Below, one piece after another: positions 12,718-25,100 of a DNA stretch of 64,000 nucleotides. The DNA comes from Benincasa hispida (lineage: Eukaryota; Streptophyta; Magnoliopsida; Cucurbitales; Cucurbitaceae), in NCBI RefSeq assembly GCF_009727055.1, contig NC_052350.1, forward strand, positions 24,600,678 to 24,664,677. The letters run 5' to 3'. Position numbers and translations under genes: made by a program. A model generated the notes under the pieces. That model saw nothing but the letters and a program-made list of their open reading frames with translations, was not told where the DNA came from and did no database searches. The first letter of the stretch is position 1. Every line of letters begins with the position of its first letter.

Positions 12718-13219
12718 CGAAATCGATGAGCTCTCTTCTCCAACCAAAATACCATCCTAAAATCGTATGTTGTTGTTCGATAACCATATATCTCAGTCAT
12801 TTTTGTTGTTTTTCATTTACTTGTTTGTATTTAGGTAGTGACAAACTACAACCAAAAGTAATGTTTCTGTAAGGACAATGGCAGAAGATGTCCTTTTTTT
12901 AGTATACTGTAAAAAGGAAAGCAAAAAAGCTAATGGAACACAAATCTCTAGACAGCTTCGGACAGCCATGGCTGATGTTCCTCAACCATACAACTCTTGC
13001 TGTATGTGCTTTTTGAAATGGTTTACACAATCTCTTCAAATGAAGATGTTCATTATCATTCTTAAATCTGTCTACTGAACAAAAATTAGTAGTGAAGATT
13101 TACTTTTTTGAATGATTTAAATTTTTGCACAATGTTCTCTAGTTTGGCTCTCATTAAACACACAAACCTAATTTCTGTCTATTACAAGCCAGTTTTTTTT
13201 TTTTTTTTTTTTTTTAGTA
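12718..13219 (+). other. 3' flank of the LEUNIG-like gene
   Basis: This holds the 3' UTR and downstream sequence, closing with a T run at about 13193-13215. No further gene is seen. Confidence 0.5.
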
Positions 13220-14676
13220 CTTGATATTCACATCTAATCATGTATTATAAAAATCAAGTCAAGTTTTAAAAAACCCATTAACTTAAAAATATTTAAAAAA
13301 TGATTTCATTTTTGTTATTTAAATTAGTTTTACAAAATTAAATTAAAAAAAATAATTAATTTAAATAAAAGTAATTTTAATTAAACTTTTTAATTAAAAT
13401 AATATTAATTTAATATTTGAATATTAAATTAATAAAATGTCAATTTCACCAATAAATCAATTTTATATTTAAATCATAATTTAAATACTAATTAATTTTT
13501 CAATTTTGTTTAATTTCAATTAAATTAAACGTTTTTTAATTGTATCATATACAATCAATCGAAAACCTAAAAAAGATTTTGAACATTTCAAATTCATAAC
13601 CCTAATCTCATACATCAATACTCAATTTTTTATTCCAATTTAATGAGCTAGTAGAGGGACCTAATTGACTTACAAATCATGAGCTCCAACGATTTGTAGT
13701 TAATTCGTTAAAACTCTTTAATCGAATTAATTACTATTCGTTAACTATCAAGACACATCACTATAGCTCGATAGTTGCACTTTTCTTACTGTAGATATAT
13801 TTCTGTCCATATAAAACATAATCAGTAAGTCGATCTTTCACAGGTTGTTCGTAATTATAGTTGGGTCAAAATTACCGTTTTACCCCTGTAAATATATCTT
13901 GTTCCTTAAGTTCTCACTAACCCTCCAATGAACAATTTAATTCATAATACTACTTATGAATCATGTCTTTCTCTATCATGAGAAAGGCGGGGCCCCGATT
14001 GTTCGAGACCTAGAATTAGTACTTAAGAGAACAACCTATTTGCTAACCCTAAAATGGGTAGGAGTGAATTCCATCTTGCAGAACTATGTCCCCAGCTATC
14101 CATCCGGTCTTATCCCAAAATGGAAGGCTTATTGAGCAGTGCTATTGGACAACTCTCACCCATGTAGATAAAAGGATAATCTCGAATAAACAAGAGTTCA
14201 TAGCTAGCTCAGGATTAAGATCGAGTTATCTTAGGTCACTTAAGTATGAAATAGTAAGTTTTAATAGTAAACGGTCGTTATAAAGAAAAGTGATTATTTC
14301 GTGGTCCAGTGTATATGCAAACTCATTGCATAGGATGCCTCTACTCACATGTCTCTACATGAATGATCTGTGGATCATGTCATCTATATTACCTATACAA
14401 AATGGGTCGCATCCAATAGGGTTAGCAGGATGAGATACCCAATTTCATCCATATATTTATAGACCATTTAGACTATATACTATTAACTTGATCCTGTTTA
14501 TGTCACCACATAAAGTTAAAGTATTCATACTATAGTCATGAATATGTTTATTGGATTTTCATAATAAAATGCAAAATCAACAACTTTATCGAATAAGGTA
14601 CTCAATAATATTTTATTGATAAATAGAATGTTTAACACAAAATTTACGAACTGCGAGTTCTAGGACATTCCCAACA
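13220..14676 (-). repeat. LTR relic (TGTTGGGAATGTCC family), minus orientation
   Basis: The minus strand begins TGTTGGGAATGTCC at 14676. The body matches, in reverse, the plus-oriented LTR relic at 15.9-17.7 kb; shared phrases include AAAACGGTAATTTTGACC and the Leu-UUR-like AT tracts. It is non-coding. The lower boundary is approximate. Confidence 0.6.
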
Positions 14677-14958
14677 CATACAAAATGGGCCGCATCCAAT
14701 AGTATTGCCAGGATGAGATACCCAATTTCATCCATATACTTATAGACCATTTTGGCTATATACTATAACTTGATCCTGTTTATGTCACTACATAAAGTTA
14801 ACGTATTCATACTATAGCCATGAATTTGTTTATTGGATTTTTCCTAATAGAATGCAATATCAACAATTTTATCGAATAGAATACTCAATAATATTTTTAT
14901 TGATAAATAGAATATGTTAACACAATTCACAAACTGTGAGTTTAGGACATTCCCAACA
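14677..14958 (-). repeat. Tandem partial copy of the LTR 5' end
   Basis: This 282-bp segment repeats the sequence at about 14396-14676 (GGGTCGCATCCAATAG versus GGGCCGCATCCAATAG, both ending CATTCCCAACA) with modest divergence. It is followed at 14960-14985 by a degenerate PBS (minus strand TTTGTATCAGAG). Confidence 0.65.
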
Positions 14959-14984
14959 AAGGAATTGTCTCTGATACAAATTGA

Positions 14985-15914
14985 AGGGATCGGGATTGAA
15001 TCTCGGCCGTAGCAGAAACTTTCTCGTGTGAGATCGCCTTACATCCCACAATCCGATTTTTACATAAACATAATCAATGAATTATAACATAATATAAACA
15101 TGTAAATTAGCATGCTTTACGGAAAAGATTAAAATGATTTTTACCTTTGTAAATTCCCAAGTGCCATGAACAACTTGTTTATAGTCCAACCAATAAACAG
15201 AAACACCTCTCGGGCAAATGAGAGGGTAGGGTCCTTTGTTCAAATCCCGGAGACACTACTTAAGGGAACACTCATCTACTTACCCTTAAGGTGGGAATGG
15301 ATGAATTCTATCTTGTATTATTATGTTTCTAGCTCTCGCCTCGATCTTGTCCCCAAAATGGTAGGCATATTGGGTCGACGAACTGGCCACCCTCACCCAT
15401 ACAAATCAAAGGACAATCCCTCGTGAATAGGAGTTCATAATATACTCAAGATTAAGAATAAGTTGCCTAGGTCATCCTATTGAAATAGAAACCTAAATAG
15501 TCAACGGTGTTACATCTAGTGGATATTATTTCGCGGTCCAGTCTTATGAAAACTCATTACATAGGATACCCCCACTCACGTGTCACCTATACAAACGCGT
15601 TGGATCATTACATTTGTATCAAATACAAAGTGGATCGTATCCATAGTGTTACCAAGATAAGGTACCTAACCTTATTCCTATACTATAGACCCCTTAGGTT
15701 GTATTTTGAACATTGATCTCTATCTGTCTCCACATACATTTCAAGACTTATAAGACAACTTTAGATGTTAGTTTATTAGATTTAGGGTTATTAAGACAAA
15801 ATAGACAACAATACAAACAATAACACTTATTAAATTAACATCTATAACTCTTTATTGATGAAGGTCAATTAATAGCATTTAATATTTATGAATTTTAGGG
15901 CATAAAACCCAACA
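14985..15914 (-). repeat. LTR relic, minus orientation
   Basis: The minus strand begins TGTTGGGTTTTATGCCCT at 15914. It shares the body phrases of the neighbouring LTR relics (for example CATAGGATACCCCCACTCAC, seen on the plus strand near 15561-15580). It abuts, head to head, a plus-oriented relic at 15915. Non-coding. Confidence 0.55.
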
Positions 15915-17057
15915 AAACTAAAATCTAAAGTTATCTTCTGTAACTAAACATGTATATATAGACATACAGTTAGATCATGTTTAAGTGATAACCTAAACGG
16001 TCTATAGTAGATGGATAAGGTTGAGTACCTTATCTTGGTAACACTACGAATACGACTTACTTTATAGTTGTTACAATTGTTGTAAAGTACTACAAATGAT
16101 CTGACCTGATAATTCATGTGGAGACATATAAGCAGGGGTATTCTATACAAAGAGTTAATAAGATCGAAGCATAAAATGAATACTCTCTCTATATAACATC
16201 GTTGATAAATGAGACTTACATTTCACCAGGATGACCATAGGTGTTTTGACCTGAATCCTAAGTGAGTTGTAAACTCTTACCTATGAAAATGATCCTTTTA
16301 TTTGTATGGGTGAGAGTGGCAAGTTTCGCCGACTCAATATGACTATCATTTTAGGGATTCATCTGATTGGGGAATTGAGAACACAGCTACACAATAGGGA
16401 ATTCACTCATTCTTTATTGTTAGAGTAAGTAGAGAAATTGCTCCCTTAAGGGCTGATTCTAGGGCTTGAACAATGTGGCACCACACCCTCTTTTGGCTCA
16501 AGAGGGGTTTAGTTATAGTTAGACTATAACTTATTGTTCATTAGAGGGATCAGTGGTACTTAAGGAGTTATATACAACTATAAGGAAAAACGGTAATTTT
16601 GACCTAGCCGTACTTACGAGTAATTTGTGAAGGGTCGACGCACTGTTGATTGGTTATATCCAATGGACACAAAAATATATCTGTAGTGCGAAGAGCGCAA
16701 TTATAAGTCTTTAATGGAGTGACCGACAGTTAATGGAAGTTGATTAATTTAATCAAAGAGTTTGATTAATTAATCGAGTACCATTGGAGCTTCAAACTAT
16801 AGATCCATAAGATCCCCTCGTTAGCTCATTTGGGATATGTGAGAATCGAATTAATTTGAATTAATTTAAATTGTTCAAATTAATAAAAGGAATTGATTAT
16901 ATAAGATATAATTATGAGATATAATAAAATGTGTATGATACATTATAATATAAAGATTTATTTGAGAGAAAAATAATTATTTGAATATGATTCAAATATT
17001 AATATGAATTTGATCCATATTAAATATTGTTGATTAAATGAGAGAATGTGTTTTGTT

Positions 17058-17088
<31 letters not shown>

Positions 17089-17780
17089 AAAAATAATTTT
17101 TTTTAATTAAATATTTTTAATTAGAGAATTAGTTTTAAATAGCCTTTTCTCTGCAAATTCTTAAATTAATTAGCATATGGAAGATGAATAGATTAATAAT
17201 TTTATTAATTAAAAAAGTAGTTTTTTTTTTGTTTAATTAAATATTTTTTAATTCGAGAATTAGTTTTAATAACATTTTCTCTCTATATTCTCTCATTAAT
17301 CGGCATATGAAAGATGAATGAATTTGTTCTTTCATCTTCCTCCTGCCGACTTATAAATACACCTAAAGTGTGTAGATTTTGGTGGTGTGTGATATTGCCT
17401 TATCCTCTAGAATTGTTTCCTTCAAATCCTTTCTCCAAATTAATCTTGAAACCCACAACTCTCATCGATTCTCTACCCCAAGAACAACGAGGTTTCCGCG
17501 TGATGGCGTTCGATTGATTGCGTTTTTACGATCAAAGTGTTCGTTGTGTTCGAGTTCCGGAGAGGAATTGAGAAGAGTTTTTAAGGGTATGTGACTTTTG
17601 AATCTCTTTTTCCTATTTAATTTCTACACAAATATATGCTTAATAGATCTTGTATATCTTGTTTCCGTCTTTTATATTTTTTTGTATGTTATGTAAATTT
17701 AGAATTAGGATGGGATCACTTCCGCAACGGGAACTCGTGTATTCTTTCAACTTGTGATTGAACGATTTGCTAACTACCAT
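15915..17780 (+). repeat. LTR relic, plus orientation, with promoter-like 3' part
   Basis: This is homologous to the minus-oriented relics upstream (ATTCATGTGGAGACATATAA, AGATCGAAGCATAAAATGAA). Near its right end are a TATA-like CTTATAAATACACC (17350-17363) and a pyrimidine-rich leader, as in the R/U5 part of an LTR. An (AT)n microsatellite lies at about 17058-17083. The TG end is missing on the left. No coding region. Confidence 0.55.
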
Positions 17781-18229
17781 ATCACAGTGGTAGCCTAACC
17801 TCTCATATTCCAAGCTGAACAAAAATTGAATATGCCATCATATTGATGCTAGCTGCCAAGTAGCATAACACTTCCCCCAGGTTTTGTCCTTATATTGACC
17901 AAGAGATCATAAAGCTTCCAGAATCTTTTAACTATGGTAGAATTTTATTACTAACTAATGCATTGTAGCACTCAGTTAGCACATGTGAAACCCGGATTTC
18001 CATTTTTCCTACCTTAGCAAGTGGAAGTTAAATCCTATGTTGAAGTGAAGGAAATTTCTAAGTGTTGAGTAGATTTTCCTTGAGTAGTTTTGAGTTAAGC
18101 TTTAATTGGTGAAATTTGACTAAGTATTTGACAATGCATTAGTATGTGCCATGTGTTGGCCATTAAACGTTGAGAGGTTATTTGGGAGATTAGTAATGCA
18201 TGCAGCAGCCAAGGTCTTAAAGAGGTTAG

Positions 18230-19350
18230 AAAATGCATGCGGTAGCCTCAAGTTACGTATCCAAGGGCGCTGGACATTGGATGCAATGGATACGATGGAT
18301 AGAGGCATGCGGCGATGGAGGCAGGCGTGATGGATGCGTTGGACACGATGGTATGTGTCCATACGACTGAAGGCATGCAACTGAAAGAGATGCGTAGGAC
18401 ACGATAGTATGTGTCCATACGACTGAAGGCATGCAGCTGAAAGAAATGCGTTGGAAGGTTATGGTGGCGTGAGGGCAGGTGATGCAAAAGGTATGCGGTG
18501 AAGCGAGGGTATGCGATGACGCGGTGCAAGGCATCACTGGTGGGTGGCATGCGGTGATAGAGGCGGACGCGATGATCGCGTTGGATGCGATGGATGCGTC
18601 GGACTATGCGGCCGATGGTTTGCGGCCAAAGGTATGCATTGATGACATGCGACCATGTGACCGTCCTATGCGTTGATGCTATACGACCGTGCTATGCATT
18701 GATGCCATGCGACCATACCATACGTTGGAAGTATGCGATGGCATGCACGATGGATCCGTTGGACGTGACGGCTTTGCTAAGGCATAGGCCATGCGATGGG
18801 AAAAGCTAGGATGGACGCATAATGGTTTGCTCTCGCGATTGTTAAGGTTTGCAGTGACAAAGTAAGTGAGTTGGGTTGCACGATGATGTTGAGTTGAAAA
18901 CCAAGTGGAGCCAAGTGTTGCTATGCGTTGATGATAAATCATGCGTTGGTGATACACTATGCATTGATGGCATACTATGCGTTGATGGTACACTATGCAT
19001 TGATGGCATACTATACGTTGATGGTATACTATGCGTTGATGGTATACTATGCGTTGATATTCCAGGCTAGCAGTATGCATTGAAAGGGGTGTTGGTCATC
19101 ATCCTAGTCGAACGCATATTGAGTTGGATGGACGCATATGAAGGATGAACACATATGGAGAATGAACGCATATACAAGGTCGTCATCCTAACATATGGCT
19201 TGTTGGGAAGAAATATTAAGCCTTAAGCAAATGAAGTGGACGCATGAGAAGAAATGCAAAGTTGAGGGCTATGCGTTGGTAAAAGGGAAGCAAGACACCT
19301 TGGGTTGCGCTGATGCAGGATTACGTTGATGGTGTAAGGAAAAGACATTT
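18230..19350 (+). repeat. ATGCG-rich satellite-like field inside the LTR
   Basis: TATGCG, GATGCG and CATGCG words recur at short, irregular spacing. Tight tandem copies of an 18-bp unit (CTATGCGTTGATGGTATA and variants) lie at about 18920-19062. GC content is visibly higher than in the surroundings. Confidence 0.85.
18920..19062 (+). repeat. 18-bp tandem array, 8 units
   Basis: Eight units of 18 bp, with a G/A difference at the CG step (TATGCG or TATGCA) in alternate units. The period is a multiple of three, which keeps a frame open and gives a spurious six-residue repeat (CVDGIL). Confidence 0.85.
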
Positions 19351-20745
19351 AGACATGCAGCCAAGTAGGAGGTGTCGACCTTAGAGCAACCTTGGACGCC
19401 TATAAATAAGGCCAAGGACTTCAGATGGGAACTCAAATTCTCTTCAAAGAATATAAAGAAGAGTGTATTGGGAGGAGACTATGTGTTGGTAGCAAGACCA
19501 TGTGCTGGTCAAGAGGTTCCAAAAGGGGAGATGCTATCGGACAAAAAGAACAGAAAGTAGCATCAATTTGGGACGAGGAGTTCTCCCAGAATACTCGTGC
19601 GTTTGAAGTGATTCTAAAGCCATCTGAAAGATATGAGAGTCTAGTTTTTAGGGTAGGGCTGTAGAGAAGAAGCTCCAAGGAATCGAGCTGGAGAATGAGG
19701 AAAAGACAAAGGGGTCGAGTTGTCTGATAAGTTGGGTCAGTCTTGATATTTTGAAGATTCCAACCAAACCACGAAGATTTCTAAGCTAAGATTTTGAAGT
19801 AAGCTTCTTGAGACATTTTAGAGCATATTTGTAGAAGGAAGTATCTCGATATAAAGCTTAGAACCATGAGTAATTTGAGCTTTAAATTGAATCTAGAATT
19901 TAGGGTTCAAAAGAGGAGCCCGGGAAGATCAAGGAATTACTAGAGAGAAAGGTTCCTAAACGACCAAGGTGAGTGGTATTTTCCTTTAAGTCTTAAAGCA
20001 TATCTTTTAGAGTAAATTTTATATGTTTAGGTTATGAATGAGTATCTAGCATGAGAATGAATTATGTGATCGGGATGATCAAGGGGTCAATAGACCTAGT
20101 GCCTGAGCCCGTAAGCAAAACCTCATGGGATGGTCAGGGGACACAAGAAGTCTAGTTCCTGAACCTATGGGAGGATCCTCATATGGGATGGTCAGAGGGC
20201 CGACGGGCCTAGCTTCTAAGCCCATGAACGGGGAGCTATGTGCACATAGGATACAAAGGAAACGTAAAGAGTAAGCGTTGTATTTAGTAACAGTTATCTA
20301 TCTACCGTGTGTGTAGGTAGACAACATACTCATTCTAAATAATTATCAGTTTAGCTATCTACCGTGTGTATAGATAGAGTTGAGAACAGACTCGTTCAAG
20401 GCTGAGGTTTGAATGTAACCTCGTATCTATGATATGCTTGTGTTTATGAGTTGAAATAGACTCTAGAAGTTGCTTACCACTCACTGAGCTTTGTGAAGCT
20501 CATTTTGTTATTTCATGTTTTTAGTTCCCAGGTAGGGAAATGTGAGGAGTTCCAGGGTGCTGCTAAGGTCAAGGTCTGCCACAAGCCACAATTACACTTC
20601 CGGAGGGTTTTACAGTTGTTGTTGTAAACTTTGTAGTTAAGTCTTGGAGTTGTATAAACATTACATTGTTGTAATAAAAGGGGCCTACTTAATCCGTTGT
20701 TGTTTGCCTCCTTGACTTAATCAGTTGGTTGTTGAATTTGTTCAT

Positions 20746-20760
20746 TGGTATCAGAGTTAT
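20746..20760 (+). promoter_or_regulatory. Retrotransposon primer-binding site
   Basis: TGGTATCAGAGTTAT, complementary to initiator Met-tRNA, lies one base after the LTR end. Only about 90 bases further on is a purine-rich GGGGCGGGG tract (20849-20857), followed by TGTGACA (20858-20864), the expected start of a 3' LTR. The interior of the element has therefore been lost. Confidence 0.7.
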
Positions 20761-20864
20761 TTCCGCAAAAGTTATTAGGCAGTAAGTGTCAACAAAAGGG
20801 TTGATAACTACTGCAGTCATGCCTTTTCTCAAGCTTAGAGGGTAGTCTGGGGCGGGGTGTGACA

Positions 20865-22100
20865 ACACAATTGTTTCAAACTCTAAAAGTTTTCTTTTCA
20901 TGAATAGTATATCCTTAAAAAAAACTTCATGTAGTTGGACATTTATTCCAATGCCTCAACTAGTAGAATATTGATGTGTACTTGCTTTAAGATGTCTAAA
21001 AACTTCCTGAACTATAGATCTAGATTTGCTTTCTTGATTTTATGGGGAAAAGGTAGAGTGACCTCATGATTTGTTCTGATCTTTTTTCTTTGAAAGTTGT
21101 TGGGGTATCTTCTTTATTCGTTTATCTTTTGTTTCTTATCTTCTACAGCTCCCTGTCGGGTTCCTATTCTCGCTTCTTCACTGGCATCCTTTTCTTTTAC
21201 TCGTGGTTTGTTCTATTTTGAATTGATAGATAAAGTTGGTCGCTGATATTCTAATTCGCTCCATAAGGTAACTGTCTCACACTGCTCCTTCATGCTTCTT
21301 TGTGGGGTTTCTGTGCTACTAGGTAGAGTTCCTAATGGCCTGCTCTTCATTTCATTAGCCAATTGGCCTACTTGTATATTTAGATTTCACAATGCACATC
21401 GTTCCTAGTTGATGCGAGAGAGAGGTGAAAGGAAAGGACAAGATCAACCTATCAAACGTATTTATGAGTCGAATTGATAATTTCAAAGCTTGCTTGCATC
21501 GACAAAAGGTCAAATATTATCAGTGGGTCAGAGGCTTTTAAAGAGGAGTTATCTGTTTAAAAAAATAAACCTTTTTTTTTGTTCAAAATGGAAAAAAATC
21601 TAGTACTGCCATAGTACATACTACTCCATTCATCATTTGACACGATAAATGATTTATTAATTACTTCAAATACTATTTGAGTCCTTATACTTTTGATTTT
21701 GATTTATTTTAGCTTATATACTTTTAAAATATTTATTTTGGTCTTCATAATTTTAATTTTGATTCTTATATATCTAATTTTGTTCATTTTGGTTCTTAAA
21801 CTTTAAAAAAGTGATAATTTTAATTTCTTAAAAATGAATAAACTAAAATAAATATTTTAAAAATATAGATACTAAAATAAATTAAAATAAAAAAAATTAT
21901 AAGACGGAAGATAGTAGTTGAACGTTTATTAATTTATCATTCATTTATTCTATAGAGTCTCAAATGCTACTTCTATAGCCTCTCTCCGTTAAAACAATTT
22001 AAAGTTCTATTTTTTAATTCATTCCAAATACTGGAATTGATTTCAAGTATTTGAAATCATTCCAAATCCAAGGGTTCCTAACTTCAATCCAGCTGAGCCC
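20865..22100. other. Intergenic region, including the promoter of the OB-fold gene
   Basis: No gene is seen. At about 21665-21905 an AT-rich foldback (TTTTAAAATATTTATTTTGG paired with its complement near 21845-21865) looks like a decayed MITE. The last 100-150 bases are probably promoter and 5' UTR of the gene starting at 22101. Confidence 0.45.
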
Positions 22101-25100
22101 ATGGCGGATGCTTCCGTCGCTGTTCTTGAAACTTTACGACTTAGAGGATGGAATTTTGGCGATTTAGACGAAGTTAGGGCCGTAATCATGATCGGTAGCG
22201 CCTTGGCCGATGATCCAAGTTCGGTCGTTGATTCGGTGGAGTCGGAGCTCATAAACATGGACCTGAGGTCCATTGGAGGCAAGTCCTTGCCTGAACCTGC
22301 TCTCCTTCGCAAGTCTTCTCGTATTCTCGGCCCTATAGTTCTCCAGGTGAATTGTACTCTCTTTATGGTTTTCAGATGTTTCGTAGTTGCTAGAAAAGTG
22401 CGTATAAAAAGTTCATATGTCCTTTGTTTTGTTGACGCTGTGGATGAAGTTGATTTCATATATGTTCTTTGCGTATGGAGTTCTCTATTTCATATTCCTA
22501 CTTTTTTTTTTTTCGCGGAAACTAGAAACTCGGAGTAGCTTTGCTTTGTCTTAATTCTCTTTCTAAACAACATTATTTTCACCAATGATTTACTAGTAGA
22601 TGATTTCAGCTGTTTTAGCAGATATCATCTGTAAAAGACATATCGCGAAGCAGCCTAGACGGTATCTTGAAGGCTTCTAATGGTCGGCGTCTCCTACGGT
22701 TCGGTCTCACTGATGGACACACTGAGATTACTGCTATAGAGTACTCTCATATACCATCTATTCCCGATGACATTCCTCCTGGCACTAAGGTATTCCGGAT
22801 ATTTCCCCTTGCTTGTCATTCTAACTACTCTATTTTGAACGGTTGAAGATCTTAATTTTTTTATAGTTGAATTTCTTGATAGAAGCTGATTGTCTTGACT
22901 AAATCTTTCTTTAAATTTAAGCTGTTGATAAATTTTATAGTATGTGGCTACCCTATGATATATAAATCCTTTGGGCATGTAGCATCAAGTCGCTTCACGT
23001 GGTTCAGACTGATAGCATTTTTATTATCTATCAGTGACCACAAAGAGCCCTCTCCTCGTTTGAGCTGCAGTGATTGGGGACGTGTAAAATTGGCACAATA
23101 CTATTGAGCTCTTTTCTATGGAAATGTACATCTCATGTTATTGGATAGAACGAATTTTCCTGACTGCAACATTTAGATTTGAAGGCAGCTAGCAAGTAAC
23201 CGTGGAAGGATAATGGATGGCTGTTGTTTTCTCTTTATCTTATTGCACATGTTTGATGTAGGATTGCATCCTCATTGACTGCATATCCTACTTCTTATGG
23301 AATGTGGTCGCTGGGTGCTGGAATCTGAAGTACAGAAGATCCCTTAATGAGAGGGAGGAGGGAGAATACCTTATTTTAATCCAAGGAATAGACAACCTCA
23401 ACCTTCTTTGCATAGTTGGGTATCCCCATGTTGAACACTTTCCAAAAGGAAATGAGAAACCAGTGGCTTTGGAAGAGAAAATCTCAAGTAATCTTATGAA
23501 GTGGAAGAATTTCATGTCTGAAAGGGCAAGATCAACTGTTGTGCAGCTTGTTTTGTCTAATATCCTTACTATTTCTCATCCTTATTCTAAATCCCTAATA
23601 ATGCGGCTAACATGTTGGGAAAGAAAATTAGGAAATTCCTTTGGTGAGACTTTAATGAATGCAATCTTAATCAAATAATTAGTCGAAAATTGGAACATGC
23701 TTCTGTTCTTTGAAATAGGAGTATTGGAGATGGGAAACATCAAACAGAGAAGCCCAGTCTTCATTGCCAAATGCTGTTAGGATAATTTTAAAGGAAGTAA
23801 ACTTAGCATCTGTAATTGCATCAGTAAGGTGGCACAATAGTGGTTACTGTACTATCAATTAGGAGATGAGCTCCATTTTTATGGAGGATAAATAAGAGGA
23901 GGGGCCTATGCATTCCAAGATCTGTATTTGATAGTCCTATCTTATTATTTAAACAGTAAAAGAATGCTGGTTGATTCAAAATCAAATCTGGATCCTCGCC
24001 TCTGGCAGAAATCTAAGAAGAGAACAACAAACCAGAAGCAACTTCCTATGGTATGGGATGGTCCCCTATTGATGAATCACAAGGATAATCTTTATAAAAA
24101 AAAGGACCCCTAAAGGCCACCCACAATAACGTAGCTCTGGGAATTGATAGATAGCAAGAAGTTATGCCGTCACACTATCAAAGGGACCTGATTTCACACT
24201 TTTCGATTTCAAGCTACTTGCGCCCATCTATTGTTTATTGGTCCTAGCATGTTTACTTGATACATATTTTGGATGCTAAATGACGGAGGTTAGATAGTTT
24301 TGAGTTCTTCACATGTAAAACCTTTTTTAACCACTTTTCTAGCTTATAAAGAAAACCACCTTTCTAAGTACTCAAGTATTGCAACTATATTTACTTAAGC
24401 TAGATTATTTGGAAAGAGAGAATGCCTCAAAAGCATCAATTTCTTTCTTGGGCTACAACTTTCTGAAGATTAAACGGAAAATACAACTGTTGATATTCAA
24501 AAGGTGCTCCCACTCCCTAACTTGGCCTTTTCTTCTATTTGTCATTCTCATTTCAACAATTAGATGAAGGTCTGAATCACATTCTTCATCTACTGTTTTG
24601 CTAACTCCTGCTAGAAGAAGCCTTTAACTTTTGCTGGTTTCTCCTCCTAACAGTAGACAAACGATACTTCAACTGCTATGCAGATGGAAATTTAAAATTT
24701 TTTGATCTAATGCCATCAAGTATCAACACCATCCTATGGGGATTGTGAAATAACAGAAACCTTTGAGTTTTAGGTTATATGGCTCAATAGTGGGAAGAGA
24801 TGTGGGAGTTTGCTGGTTGGTTCTTACAATGATGCTCTTCAAATAAGAAACCTTTTAGGAACTAAGGTAGTATGGGATGCCTTTGTCCCATATTGATTAG
24901 AATGGGATGACCAATGTGGTACTTAAGTGGCTTGGCTCTCCCACCTCAATAGCTAACTTTTGGGTGTGGTTCTCCAAGGTGTTTAAATACCTAACAAAAC
25001 CCAAATATAGGTATCTTTTCCATAACGGGTGTACTTTATGTGGAGAAGCAGCATACACTTGTTCTTGGACTACCCATTTTCTCTTAGAGGAGGAGCCAGG

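Larger units (their letters stand above)
17984..20744 (+). repeat. Large LTR, probably of a gypsy-type element
   Basis: The LTR begins TGTGAAACCCGG and ends GTTCA directly before a Met-tRNA PBS. CCTATAAATAAGG at about 19397-19409 is a good TATA box for the R start. The U3 part contains a field of ATGCG-type repeats (18230-19350). Open reading frames in this stretch are by-products of the repeats, not genes. Confidence 0.65.

Noticed and set aside
18120..19080. Overlapping long reading frames on both strands with His/Pro/Ser- or CVDGIL-type repeats
   Set aside because: They are generated by the ATGCG repeat field, whose 18-bp period keeps frames open. There is no known domain and no splice or start context.
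22043..22459. 138-codon minus-strand frame
   Set aside because: Lies antisense to exon 1 of the OB-fold gene, whose frame, phases and motifs are convincing.
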